NCBI GenBank assembly: GCA_046049865.1
Contig: JBJOQO010000007.1
Span: forward strand, 23,209 to 87,208
Direction of reading: 5' to 3'
Origin: JANPCX01 sp046049865
GTDB lineage: Bacteria; Pseudomonadota; Gammaproteobacteria; Burkholderiales; Burkholderiaceae_C
DNA: 64,000 bases
Position numbers and translations under genes: made by a program. Positions within the stretch are counted from its first letter, which is position 1, and each line of letters begins with the position of its first letter. The notes under the pieces are model-generated. The model had not been told where the DNA came from, searched no databases, and saw only the letters and a program-made list of their open reading frames with translations. Shown in pieces: positions 24,190-32,644 of the stretch.

Positions 24190-24264
24190 CCTGAAGGACA
24201 TTTCACCCCCCCGGGTACAATCCCCGGCCCGCATGACCTGAAGCCATCTTCAGGCCTCTTTTTT
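24190..24264 (+). promoter_or_regulatory. Attenuator-like leader of the Rieske oxygenase gene
   Basis: CCTGAAG occurs twice (24190-24196 and 24237-24243), and its complement CTTCAGG lies at 24248-24254. The second copy pairs with it across a 4-base loop and is followed by CCTCTTTTTT, a terminator shape 55 bases before the oxygenase start. The first copy could compete for the same partner, giving an antiterminator. A TACAAT hexamer at 24216-24221 is a possible -10, but lacks a good -35; if it is the only promoter, the first copy would not be transcribed and only the terminator would act. Confidence 0.4.
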
Positions 24265-24319
24265 GGCGGGACACCCATCAATCACATTGGTGACACTGGT
24301 TTAGGAGATCCTGGGGATC

Positions 24320-25435
24320 ATGTCCGACCTGAGCATCACGCTTGAAGCTCTAGAGCGCAGCCGCTCGCAACTCTCAGTTTCCAGTTACTTCGACGCTGAC
24401 TTGTTTCAGCGCGAACAAACACGCATCTTTCAGTCTCGGCCCCGCTACTTGGGGCACGAATTGGCAATTCCAGAACTTGGAAACTTTTACGCCCTGCCGC
24501 AAGAAGGTGAAGGGCGGGCGCTGGTTCGCACAAAAAACGGCGTGGAACTCATCTCCAACGTCTGCCGCCACCGCCAAGCTGTCATGCTGCGTGGACGCGG
24601 GAACACACAAAACAACATCGTGTGCCCCTTGCACCGCTGGACCTATGACCTCCAAGGCCAACTCATCGGAGCGCCCCACTTTGAGCAAGACCCCTGCTTG
24701 AACTTGAAGAATTACCCCGTTCAAAACTGGAACGGATTGATTTTTGAGGCCAAAGGTGGCGCTCAAGTCGGAACCGATTTGGCCCAGATGGCACAAACTG
24801 CAGCCTTGGACTTCAGTGGTTATGTGCTCGATCACGTCAAAGTTCACGAGTGCGACTACAACTGGAAAACCTTCATCGAGGTTTATTTGGAGGACTACCA
24901 CGTCGCCCCCTTCCATCCTGGCCTTGGCAAATTCGTGAACTGCGAAGACTTGCGCTGGGACTTTGGCAACGAGTATTCGGTTCAAACCGTAGGGCCGCAA
25001 AACGGCCTGGCACAAGCCGGCTCACCGGCCTACCGCAAATGGCATGAGGCAGTGCTGAAGTTTCGCAATGGCGTGCCGCCCGAGCATGGTGCCATTTGGC
25101 TCACCTACTACCCCACCGTCATGGTGGAGTGGTACCCACATGTGTTGGTGGTGTCCACGCTCTACCCCAAAGGCCCGCAAAAAACCTTGAATCTGGTGGA
25201 GTTTTACTACCCAGAGGAAATTGCAGCGTTTGAGCGTGAATTTGTCGAAGCCGAGCAAGCCGCCTACTGGGAAACCTGCGCCGAAGACGATGAAATTGCA
25301 CTGCGCATGGATGCCGGTCGCCGCGCCTTGATGGAACGTGGCGACGACGAAGTCGGCCCCTACCAAAGCCCCATGGAAGACGGCATGCAGCACTTCCACG
25401 AGTGGTACCGGCGTGCCATGGGCGACGCACTTTGA
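24320..25435 (+). CDS. Rieske-type aromatic ring-hydroxylating dioxygenase, alpha subunit
   Basis: 371 residues. The Rieske [2Fe-2S] ligands are Cys82/His84 and Cys102/His105 with 17 residues between the pairs (CRH...CPLH). The catalytic domain has the mononuclear-iron triad segment EDYHVAPFHPGLG, with His194, His199 and the bridging Asp192. Members oxygenate or demethylate aromatic acids and quaternary amines such as carnitine or choline; the substrate here cannot be told. No reductase, ferredoxin or beta-subunit gene is adjacent, so an unlinked reductase must serve it. A terminator follows. Confidence 0.9.
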   Translation: MSDLSITLEALERSRSQLSVSSYFDADLFQREQTRIFQSRPRYLGHELAIPELGNFYALPQEGEGRALVRTKNGVELISNVCRHRQAVMLRGRGNTQNNIVCPLHRWTYDLQGQLIGAPHFEQDPCLNLKNYPVQNWNGLIFEAKGGAQVGTDLAQMAQTAALDFSGYVLDHVKVHECDYNWKTFIEVYLEDYHVAPFHPGLGKFVNCEDLRWDFGNEYSVQTVGPQNGLAQAGSPAYRKWHEAVLKFRNGVPPEHGAIWLTYYPTVMVEWYPHVLVVSTLYPKGPQKTLNLVEFYYPEEIAAFEREFVEAEQAAYWETCAEDDEIALRMDAGRRALMERGDDEVGPYQSPMEDGMQHFHEWYRRAMGDAL

Positions 25436-25465
25436 ACACTGGCACGCATGACACAGTAAGACTAG

Positions 25466-25493
25466 CGCCGGGATCAGCCCGGCGTTTTCTTTT
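25466..25493 (+). terminator. Rho-independent terminator after the oxygenase gene
   Basis: CGCCGGG-ATCAG-CCCGGCG followed by TTTTCTTTT, 30 bases after the oxygenase stop and 16 bases before the EamA gene start. It should isolate the oxygenase transcript; the next gene's promoter then has to overlap or lie within this region. Confidence 0.85.
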
Positions 25494-25508
25494 GAAACCG
25501 CCTACACG

Positions 25509-26420
25509 ATGAAGAATCTGTCCGCCGTTTGGTTGATGGTGCTGGCCTCCTTCTTGTTCGCCACCATGAGCGTGTGCGTGAAGTTGGCCTCGCCCCATTA
25601 CAACGCGGCTGAGATTGTTTTCTACCGCGGCTTGGTCGGCCTGGTGGTGATGTTTTTGATGAGCCGAATTCAACACTGCAGCTTGCGCACCGCCCACCCG
25701 GGAGCACATGCCTGGCGCAGCTTGTGCGGCGTGAGCGCGCTCGGCCTATGGTTCTATGCCATTGGCCAGCTCCCACTGGCCACAGCCGTCACGCTGAACT
25801 ACACCGCATCCGTTTGGATGGCCTTGTTTTTGATGGGCAGCGCCCTGGTCATGGGAACGACCCGCGTGGACGCCCGTTTGGTCGCCACCATCACCGTGGG
25901 TTTCATCGGTGTCGCATTGATACTGCAACCCACCCTCACCCAAAACCAACTCTGGGCGGGCATGGTTGGCTTGCTGTCGGGCATGTTGTCGGCCATGGCC
26001 TATTTGCAAATCGCCACGCTCGGCCGTTTGGGTGAACCCGAAGTTCGGGTGGTGTTTTACTTTTCTCTCGGCAGTGTGGTGGTCGGCGGCATCAGCACAG
26101 TGGTGCTCGGGGCCAGTGAGCACAGCATCCGGGGCATGCTGCTGCTGATGGGCGTGGGTTTACTTGCCACAGCGGCACAATGGGCATTGACACGCGCCTA
26201 CGCCAGCGGCAGTCGTTTGGTGAACGCGAGTTTGCAGTACCTGGGCATTGCCTACTCATTCGTTTACGGCGTGATCATCTTCGACGATCCCATCACGCTG
26301 CTAGCCATGGTGGGTATGCTGTTGGTGGTGGGCGCTGGCGTGCTGGCGAGTCAACTCAAACCCCTTCCTGCCAAAGCCGATGAGGCCAAACCAGCCACTG
26401 AAGGCAACCCCCAACCATGA
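25509..26420 (+). CDS. EamA-family (DMT superfamily) transporter
   Basis: 303 residues with about ten hydrophobic spans arranged as two EamA repeats. The first begins LMVLASFLFATMSVCVKLA and the second around WAGMVGLLSGMLSAMAYL; the end of the second has a typical SLQYLGIAYSFVYGVIIF. Such proteins export amino acids, nucleobases or related metabolites; the substrate is unknown. The C-terminal tail is short and polar. The stop overlaps the sulfurtransferase start as ATGA, so the two are coupled and may serve a common sulfur or amino-acid-related function. Confidence 0.9.
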   Translation: MKNLSAVWLMVLASFLFATMSVCVKLASPHYNAAEIVFYRGLVGLVVMFLMSRIQHCSLRTAHPGAHAWRSLCGVSALGLWFYAIGQLPLATAVTLNYTASVWMALFLMGSALVMGTTRVDARLVATITVGFIGVALILQPTLTQNQLWAGMVGLLSGMLSAMAYLQIATLGRLGEPEVRVVFYFSLGSVVVGGISTVVLGASEHSIRGMLLLMGVGLLATAAQWALTRAYASGSRLVNASLQYLGIAYSFVYGVIIFDDPITLLAMVGMLLVVGAGVLASQLKPLPAKADEAKPATEGNPQP

Positions 26421-27289
26421 GTTCCTTGATGCATACCACCTTGATTCAACTTCCCGAGTTGCTGGCATTGCAAAGCAGCAAAACCCCTGTGGTGTTGCTG
26501 GACACCCAATTCGATTTGACCAGTCCAGACGCAGGTGAAAAAAAATATGAGCAAGCCCACATACCGGGTAGCCACTACGCCCATTTGGAGCGCGACCTCA
26601 GCGGCCCCAAGCACGACGCGAGCGGTCGTTTCCGAGGCCGACACCCACTGCCCAACCGCGACAGCTTTGCCACAACCGTGGCGCTGTGGGGGATCACCCC
26701 CAACACCCAAGTGGTGGTGCTGGACGACCAAGCCGCCATGTTTGCAGCGCGCGCCTGGTGGATGCTGCGCTGGTTGGGACACGAAGCGGTTGCGGTTCTG
26801 GATGGCGGCTTGGCCGCTTGGCGAGACGCCGGGCAAGCCCTGAGCAGCGAGTCAACACCCAAGGCCGTCAACACGACACCCTACCCGCAGCGCCCTTCCC
26901 TCGTTGGTATCCGTGAGGTTGAAGACGTGATGGCGCAATTGGGCAAACGCCTGATCGTGGATGCACGTGCACCAGAGCGTTTTCGTGGCGAGGTTGAACC
27001 ACTCGACGCTGCTGCCGGCCATATCCCAGGCGCACGAAACCGCCCGTTCAAAGACAACCTGCAGGCCGATGGCCGGTTCAAATCGGCGGCGGTTTTGCGT
27101 CGCGAATGGGAAACACTGTTGGCAGGCGTGAGGCCCAGTGACGTGGTGCACCAATGCGGCTCCGGTGCCACCGCCTGCCACAACTTGCTCGCCTTGGAAG
27201 TCGCTGGTCACCCGGGCGGCGTGCTGTATCCCGGCTCGTGGAGCGAGTGGTCTTCTGACGCGGCTCGTCCGGTGGCTAAAGGCGGTTAA
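26417..27289 (+). CDS. sseA: 3-mercaptopyruvate sulfurtransferase (two-domain rhodanese)
   Basis: 290 residues with two rhodanese domains. The N-terminal inactive one has LLDTQFDL and a DRDSFATTV-like segment; the C-terminal one carries the active-site loop CGSGATACHNLLALE with Cys247. CGSG followed by a small residue is the mercaptopyruvate-type loop rather than the thiosulfate-type CRxGxT/R. It transfers sulfur from 3-mercaptopyruvate to thiols or cyanide. It overlaps the EamA gene by 4 bases. Confidence 0.92.
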   Translation: MSSLMHTTLIQLPELLALQSSKTPVVLLDTQFDLTSPDAGEKKYEQAHIPGSHYAHLERDLSGPKHDASGRFRGRHPLPNRDSFATTVALWGITPNTQVVVLDDQAAMFAARAWWMLRWLGHEAVAVLDGGLAAWRDAGQALSSESTPKAVNTTPYPQRPSLVGIREVEDVMAQLGKRLIVDARAPERFRGEVEPLDAAAGHIPGARNRPFKDNLQADGRFKSAAVLRREWETLLAGVRPSDVVHQCGSGATACHNLLALEVAGHPGGVLYPGSWSEWSSDAARPVAKGG

Positions 27290-27399
27290 GTGCGAAAAGA
27301 AAGCGACGGGAGTTGATCTGAGTCAACACGTCTCGCACCCTGAGGATCACACTGGTGGCGTGTTTTGCAACCGCACCAAGTCAACCTCAGGAGATCATC

Positions 27400-27834
27400 A
27401 TGTTTCAACGGATACTCGTTCCCACTGACGGCTCGGAGTTGAGCGCCAAGGCCGTGAACACCGCCTTGGAATTGGCCAAACAACTTGGCTCGCACGTTTA
27501 CGCGCTGAGCGTGAAGGACCCCTTCCCCTACAGCGCCATCTCCGAGATTCAGGCGCCCTCGCCCCAGGTGTTTCTGGACGCCCAAGAACGTCTGGCCCAC
27601 AAACGAGTGCAAGCTGTGCTCGACGCCTGCAAAGCAGCTCAAGTGCCTTGTCAGGCGCACACGGTTGAAGCCGACCATCCCTGGGAGGCCATCCATGACC
27701 ACGCAAAGAAACAAGAGTGCGACTTGATCGTGATGGCGTCACATGGGCGCAGAGGCATGTCCGCCATGCTCTTGGGCAGCGAAACGCAAAAGGTACTGAC
27801 CCACTCCAAGGTGCCTGTGCTGGTGGTTCGTTGA
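27400..27834 (+). CDS. Universal stress protein (UspA family)
   Basis: 144 residues from ATG 27400, which has AGGAGA 6 bases upstream; the frame is open 15 codons further. MFQRILVPTDGSELSAKA is the N-terminal strand and phosphate-site segment. The C-terminal ATP-binding motif is G-R-R-G then MLLGSETQKVL with the family's G-x2-G-x9-G-S/T spacing, so it is probably an ATP-binding Usp. The sequence before the gene is AT-richer and probably holds the promoter. A hairpin follows, directly in front of ppx. Confidence 0.92.
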   Translation: MFQRILVPTDGSELSAKAVNTALELAKQLGSHVYALSVKDPFPYSAISEIQAPSPQVFLDAQERLAHKRVQAVLDACKAAQVPCQAHTVEADHPWEAIHDHAKKQECDLIVMASHGRRGMSAMLLGSETQKVLTHSKVPVLVVR

Positions 27835-27855
27835 CTGGTGATTTCAAGTTGAACC

Positions 27856-27892
27856 GCAGAGATTCGTCGGTTTTTGCACCGACAATCTCTGC
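27856..27892 (+). other. Strong hairpin abutting the ppx start codon
   Basis: GCAGAGATT (27856-27864) pairs with AATCTCTGC (27884-27892); inside it GTCGG pairs with CCGAC, with one bulged C and an 8-base loop beginning TTTTT. The stem ends on the base immediately before the ppx ATG. No Shine-Dalgarno sequence lies outside it. It could limit ppx translation, or end the usp transcript imperfectly. Confidence 0.6.
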
Positions 27893-29425
27893 ATGACCGC
27901 GTCCTCTCAGCAATCCAGTCCGGATGGCAGCCAACTGGCCGCCATCGACATGGGCTCCAACAGCTTCCGCTTGGAAATTGGCCAACTTCTGCATGGCCGC
28001 TACCGTCGCATCGACTACCTCAAAGAGACCGTGCGCCTCGGTGCAGGCCTGGACGAGCGCAGCATGCTCACCGAAGAGGCGATGCAACGCGGCCTCGCCT
28101 GCCTGTCACGTTTTGCCCAGCGCCTGCAGGGTTACCCGCGCAACCATGTGCGCGCCGTGGCCACACAAACCTTACGCGAAGCCCAAAACCGCAATGCCTT
28201 CTTGGCGCGTGCGGGAGATGTTTTGGGCCACGAAATTGAAGTCATCTCGGGACGTGAAGAAGCTCGCCTGATCTACGCCGGCGTGGCACGTTTGCAGCCC
28301 TCTGCGTTGCCGCGGTTGGTGATAGACATTGGCGGGCGCTCCACAGAGATGATCTTGGGTCTGCACCGACAACCCTCAGCAGCGGAGTCCTTCCAAGTGG
28401 GCAGCGTGAGTTTGTCCATGAAGTACTTTGACGATGGGCGTTTCACCGAAGCCGCATTCAGGCGTGCGCAGATTGCCGCTGGTGCGGAGCTGGAAGAAGG
28501 GCTTCAAACCTTCGCTCCGTCGCTGTGGAAAGAAGCGCTGGGCTCATCGGGAACTGCGGGTGCGGTGTCTCAAGTATTGGCCGCCAGCGGGATCACCGAC
28601 GGCCGCATCACACCCGACAGCCTGCGCTGGTTGATCGCCCAATGCCTGCAAGCGGGGCGCGTGGACAAACTGGCTTTGCCAGGTCTCAAAGACGATCGCC
28701 GGCAAGTCATCGGCGGCGGCGTGGCCATTCTCTATACCTTGGCGATGAACTTTGGCATTGATGAGCTTTTGCCCGCCAAAGGGGCGCTGCGTCAGGGCGT
28801 GATTTTTGACTTGCAAGAGCGGCTTCAGTCCCAAGGGCAGGCCAAACCCACCCTGCGAGAAGGAAGTGACATGCGTGATGCTTCCGTGGTGGAAATGCAA
28901 GCCCGTTTTTCAGTCGACAAAACCCAAGCGCAGCGTGTCATGGCCGTGGCCGAAGCGCTCTACCAATCGGTTGCGCCCAACGCATCCACCGACGAGCGAC
29001 GCGAGTTGCAGTGGGCAGCGGCTTTGCATGAACTCGGGATGATGGTCTCCCACCATGACCACCACCGCCACAGTGCCTACATGTTGGCCCACGTCGATGC
29101 GGCGGGCTTTTCGCAATCGCAACTGCGACGCTTGTCCGACTTGGTGCTGGCCCAGCGTGGCGGCTTGCGCAAGGTGGAGCCCTTGTTAGAAAACACCGGC
29201 TTCGCATGGCAAGTGCTGTGCCTGCGCCTGGCCATCATCAAATGCCATGCACGTGGCCCGGTCAGCACCACTGCACTGCACCTGACCCGAGACGGACAAC
29301 GCGCCTTGTTGGCTTTCTCCAGCGATTGGCTTGCCACCCATCCGAAGACGCTCTACTTGCTTAACGAGGAAGTGGCGGCTTGGGAGAAACTCAGTGGAAT
29401 TCGTTTGGTTTTGAACGAGACTTGA
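27893..29425 (+). CDS. ppx: Exopolyphosphatase (Ppx/GppA family)
   Basis: 510 residues. The N-terminal ASKHA fold shows AIDMGSNSFRLEIG (phosphate 1 loop), the ISGREEARLIYAG segment with the catalytic Glu, and VIDIGGRSTEMILG (phosphate 2). The C-terminal region is an HD-like helical domain (LQWAAALHELGMMVSHHDHH). It degrades polyphosphate from the end, and related enzymes hydrolyse pppGpp. Its length fits the Ppx type. It is convergent with eda (6 bases between stops). Confidence 0.94.
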   Translation: MTASSQQSSPDGSQLAAIDMGSNSFRLEIGQLLHGRYRRIDYLKETVRLGAGLDERSMLTEEAMQRGLACLSRFAQRLQGYPRNHVRAVATQTLREAQNRNAFLARAGDVLGHEIEVISGREEARLIYAGVARLQPSALPRLVIDIGGRSTEMILGLHRQPSAAESFQVGSVSLSMKYFDDGRFTEAAFRRAQIAAGAELEEGLQTFAPSLWKEALGSSGTAGAVSQVLAASGITDGRITPDSLRWLIAQCLQAGRVDKLALPGLKDDRRQVIGGGVAILYTLAMNFGIDELLPAKGALRQGVIFDLQERLQSQGQAKPTLREGSDMRDASVVEMQARFSVDKTQAQRVMAVAEALYQSVAPNASTDERRELQWAAALHELGMMVSHHDHHRHSAYMLAHVDAAGFSQSQLRRLSDLVLAQRGGLRKVEPLLENTGFAWQVLCLRLAIIKCHARGPVSTTALHLTRDGQRALLAFSSDWLATHPKTLYLLNEEVAAWEKLSGIRLVLNET

Positions 29426-29431
29426 GTCTGC

Positions 29432-30079
29432 TCACGCCCGCAACAAACACGCCTCACGTGCCAAGCGTGTGAGACCCGCCCAGTCTTTGTTGCGCATCAG
29501 ATCTGTCGGCGTCAACCACGACCCACCGCAAACCACCACATTGGGCAGCGAGAGAAACTGCGGTGCGCTGTCCACTGTGATACCGCCCGTGGGGCAAAAC
29601 ACCACGTCTGAAAAAACGCTGGCCCAGGCCTTGAGCATGGGCAGGCCGCCTGCTGCTGTCGCGGGGAAAAACTTCAGAAAACGGTAGCCATCGTTGCTGG
29701 CTTGCATGACCTCGCTGCTGGTGGCCACACCGGGCAACAAAGGCAAACCGATGTCACGGCAGCGTGCGCCTATGTCGGGCAAATACCCGGGGCTCACCGC
29801 AAACTGGCAACCCGCGTTTTTCACGGCCTGGGCGTCCGACACATTTCGCACGGTGCCCGCCCCCACCACCGCTTCGGGGAGAGCCTTTGCAATGGCTTCC
29901 ATCGCAGCGAGTGCAACTGGGGTGCGCAGTGTCACTTCCAGTACCTTGATGCCACCAGCCACCAGGGCTTGCGCCATGGGGACGGCGTCCTCCAAACGTG
30001 CAATCACGATGACCGGGATCACCGGACCGTGGGCGGCCAAGGCCAAGGTGGCTTGGGTCATTTGTTCATTTGTGTTCAT
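29432..30079 (-). CDS. eda: 2-dehydro-3-deoxy-phosphogluconate aldolase
   Basis: 215 residues from ATG 30079 with GGAG 8-11 bases upstream. Class I aldolase of the Entner-Doudoroff pathway, splitting KDPG to pyruvate and glyceraldehyde 3-phosphate. Visible are the Glu-containing LEVTLRTP, GAGTVRNVSDAQ, the Schiff-base region with the Lys in FLKFFPATAAGG, and FCPTGGI. It starts 11 bases after edd and is co-transcribed with it. Confidence 0.96.
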   Translation of the reverse strand: MNTNEQMTQATLALAAHGPVIPVIVIARLEDAVPMAQALVAGGIKVLEVTLRTPVALAAMEAIAKALPEAVVGAGTVRNVSDAQAVKNAGCQFAVSPGYLPDIGARCRDIGLPLLPGVATSSEVMQASNDGYRFLKFFPATAAGGLPMLKAWASVFSDVVFCPTGGITVDSAPQFLSLPNVVVCGGSWLTPTDLMRNKDWAGLTRLAREACLLRA

Positions 30080-30090
30080 AGCAGGGCTCC

Positions 30091-31920
30091 TCAAATCCAA
30101 GTGACTGCGCCCTCTTCCGCGCTGCGCACCAAACGGCGCATCCCGCCGAAAAGTTCACGGCCCAGGCCGTGGGCGTTGATATCGGCGTGTTCTGCGGTCA
30201 GCAGTGCATGCTCGCGCTGGGCCCAAACTGCCTCGTCCACCAAAGCCTGAAGCGTGCCAGCGACAGCATCCATACGAATGACGTCACCGTCACGCACCTT
30301 GCCCAAAGGACCATCGGCCAAGGCCTCGGGGCTGACATGGATGGCGGCAGGCACCTTGCCCGACGCACCGCTCATGCGGCCATCGGTCACCAACGCCACT
30401 CTGAATCCTTTGCCCTGCAGCACCGCCAGTGGCGGGGTGAGTTTGTGCAACTCGGGCATGCCATTGGCACGTGGACCTTGGAAACGAACCACGGCGACAA
30501 AGTCCCGCTCCAGCTGCCTTGCCTTGAACGCGGCCAGCAACTCTTCTTGGGTGTTGAAGACGAGGGCCGGTGCTTCGATGATGTGGCGGTCATCCGGCAC
30601 CGCAGAAATTTTGATCACTGCGCGGCCCAGGTTGCCGGTGAGCAAACTCAAACCACCGGTCTCACTGAAGGGCTCTGCGGCGGTGCGCACGATGCTGTCG
30701 TCGCCAGGCATGGCTGGCAAGTCCGTCCAAGTCATTGAGGACTGCTCTCCCGCTTTGGGTATCCGGGTGTACGCCAACATTCCCTCTGCGCTCACCGTGG
30801 CCACGTCGGCGTGCATGAAACCAGCCTGCAACAGCTCGCGCAAAACAAAACCAGGGCCACCCGCCGCTTGAAACTGGTTCACGTCGGCGCTGCCGTTGGG
30901 GTAGACGCGGGACAGCAGCGGCGTGGCTTTGGAGAGGTCGGAGAAATCGGTCCAGTCGATCAAGATGCCCGCCGCGCGCGCCACCGCCACCCAGTGGATC
31001 AAATGGTTGGTGGAGCCGCCCGTGGCCAGCAGCGCCACCATGGCATTGACGATGGTGCGCTCGTCCACCAAACGTCCGATGGGCATGAAACGTTGGTTCT
31101 TGGTCGCGTTTTTGGTGATCGCAAGCACCGTGCGCACGGCTTCGCGAGTGAGGGCTTCGCGCAAGCCGTCGTGAGGATGAATGAAGGCGCTGCCCGGCAC
31201 ATGAAGCCCCATGGCCTCCAGCAGTATTTGGTTGCTGTTGGCGGTGCCGTAGAAGGTGCAAGTCCCAGGGCCATGGTAAGCCTTAGATTCCGCTTCCAGC
31301 AGCTGGTCGCGGCCCACCAAACCTTGCGCGGCTTGTTCACGCACCTTGGATTTCTCATTGTTCGACAGGCCCGTGCTCATCGGCCCAGCTGGAACAAATA
31401 CGCAAGGCAAGTGGCCAAAATGCAAAGCACCAATCAAGAGGCCTGGCACGATCTTGTCGCACACACCCAGCAACAGCGCTGCATCGAACACATCGTGCGT
31501 CAAGGCCACGGCGGTGCCCATGGCGATGGTGTCGCGAGAAAATAGGCTGAGCTCCATGCCGGGCAGGCCCTGGGTGACGCCGTCGCACATGGCTGGAACA
31601 CCGCCGGCCACTTGCACCGTCGCCCCGTGCCGGGCTGCTTCGTCGCGAATGAGCGCGGGATAACCTTCATACGGCTGATGGGCCGACAGCATGTCGTTGT
31701 AAGCGGTGACGATGCCAATGTGGGGAGAGCGCTCCACCACCACTTTGAATTTGTCCTGCCCCGGCAAGGCCGCAAAGGCATGTGCCACATTGGCGCATCC
31801 CATGCGGTCGCTGCCACGGGGGCGCTGGGCTGCTTGGTCGACCCGCTTGAGGTAGTCGCTTCGCGTGCTGCGGCTACGTTCAACGATTCGGGCTGTGACT
31901 TCTCTGAGGGCTGATTTCAT
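30091..31920 (-). CDS. edd: Phosphogluconate dehydratase
   Basis: 609 residues. It dehydrates 6-phosphogluconate to KDPG using a [4Fe-4S] cluster. Family segments include GIVTAYNDMLSAHQPYEGYP, GVCDKIVPGLLIGAL, GTCTFYGTANSNQILLEA with the cluster-type Cys, TGGSTNHLIHW, and VALVTDGRMSGASGKVPAAI. It is the first gene of edd-eda. A promoter with a HexR-like palindrome lies 50-80 bases upstream. No glucose-6-phosphate dehydrogenase or hexR gene is present in the window. Confidence 0.97.
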   Translation of the reverse strand: MKSALREVTARIVERSRSTRSDYLKRVDQAAQRPRGSDRMGCANVAHAFAALPGQDKFKVVVERSPHIGIVTAYNDMLSAHQPYEGYPALIRDEAARHGATVQVAGGVPAMCDGVTQGLPGMELSLFSRDTIAMGTAVALTHDVFDAALLLGVCDKIVPGLLIGALHFGHLPCVFVPAGPMSTGLSNNEKSKVREQAAQGLVGRDQLLEAESKAYHGPGTCTFYGTANSNQILLEAMGLHVPGSAFIHPHDGLREALTREAVRTVLAITKNATKNQRFMPIGRLVDERTIVNAMVALLATGGSTNHLIHWVAVARAAGILIDWTDFSDLSKATPLLSRVYPNGSADVNQFQAAGGPGFVLRELLQAGFMHADVATVSAEGMLAYTRIPKAGEQSSMTWTDLPAMPGDDSIVRTAAEPFSETGGLSLLTGNLGRAVIKISAVPDDRHIIEAPALVFNTQEELLAAFKARQLERDFVAVVRFQGPRANGMPELHKLTPPLAVLQGKGFRVALVTDGRMSGASGKVPAAIHVSPEALADGPLGKVRDGDVIRMDAVAGTLQALVDEAVWAQREHALLTAEHADINAHGLGRELFGGMRRLVRSAEEGAVTWI

Positions 31921-31972
31921 GGGTGAATCGAGCCTGGGCTCGCCTCGCGGTGAAGATGTAACCTAAACACGA

Positions 31973-32001
31973 ATTATCAAGTAACTAAGTTACATCGTCA
32001 A
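31973..32001 (-). promoter_or_regulatory. edd-eda promoter with HexR-like operator in the spacer
   Basis: On the minus strand TTGACG (31996-32001) and GATAAT (31973-31978) are separated by exactly 17 bases, a near-consensus sigma-70 promoter. The spacer is largely filled by the palindrome GTAACTTAGTTAC (31981-31993). With flanking bases it differs little from the known HexR operator consensus TGTAATTAAATTACA. Transcription would start about 46 bases before the edd ATG. HexR is the RpiR-type repressor of Entner-Doudoroff genes in many proteobacteria, relieved by KDPG. Confidence 0.75.
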
Positions 32002-32003
32002 TT

Positions 32004-32027
32004 CAAAAAGAAGCCCCGAGGGGCTTC
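32004..32027 (-). terminator. Rho-independent terminator after the OmpA-like gene
   Basis: GAAGCCCC-TC-GGGGCTTC followed on the minus strand by TTTTTG, 51 bases beyond the OmpA-like stop codon. It lies immediately upstream of the edd promoter, so it insulates edd-eda from upstream transcription. Confidence 0.8.
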
Positions 32028-32078
32028 TTTGCAAGCGAGGGGGAGGAACTCGCCCGAACTAGCCAGAGAATCACTGCG

Positions 32079-32576
32079 TTAACGCAAACGCAACTCCACA
32101 CGACGCGCTTCTTTGTCATCCGCACCACCGCTGGTGAGTTCGGGACGGCTCATCACCAAACGTTCAGGCGAAACACCGTAGGACTCCAGCGCATGACGCA
32201 CGGCCAGAGCGCGGCGTTTGGCGAGCTCTGCGTTCATTAAAGGGTCTCCACTGGCGTCGTGAAAACCTGAAATCAGCACCGACACCCCGTACTGCGCACG
32301 CGCTGCTTCAGCCACACGAGCCAGCACATCGTTGCCCTCAGCTGGCAATGCATCGGAGCCCACGGCGAAGTAAAGTTTTTCGGGTGGTGCAAATCCGACT
32401 TCCATGCGAGCCGGCGCACTCACCGATGGCGCCATCGCCTCGCTAGGTGCTGGGGTGGCTGGGGCGCGCCCGACTCGGCTGATTGCCAAAACCAACACGC
32501 CCACCACCACCATACCAATCACGCCAGCGACTACTGCCAGACCATAGCGGGTTGCTTCGTCGTCGTTGCTGCTCAT
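32079..32576 (-). CDS. Inner-membrane-anchored OmpA-like C-terminal domain protein
   Basis: 165 residues: one N-terminal membrane span (about 12-33, LAVVAGVIGMVVVGVLVLAI), a Pro/Ala-rich linker, then an OmpA-type peptidoglycan-binding domain (about 64-165). The domain has VGSDALPAEG, LISGFHDASGDPLMN and AKRRALAVRHALESYGV. The usual GHTD is GFHDASG here, seen in a subset of the family. It probably tethers the inner membrane to the cell wall. A terminator follows it. Confidence 0.85.
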   Translation of the reverse strand: MSSNDDEATRYGLAVVAGVIGMVVVGVLVLAISRVGRAPATPAPSEAMAPSVSAPARMEVGFAPPEKLYFAVGSDALPAEGNDVLARVAEAARAQYGVSVLISGFHDASGDPLMNAELAKRRALAVRHALESYGVSPERLVMSRPELTSGGADDKEARRVELRLR

Positions 32577-32644
32577 TGTTTTTTCCTCTGCGCACTTAAA
32601 AACCCAGCATTCTAGTGGTGCGCAGGCGGTGAACTCGACAACAA

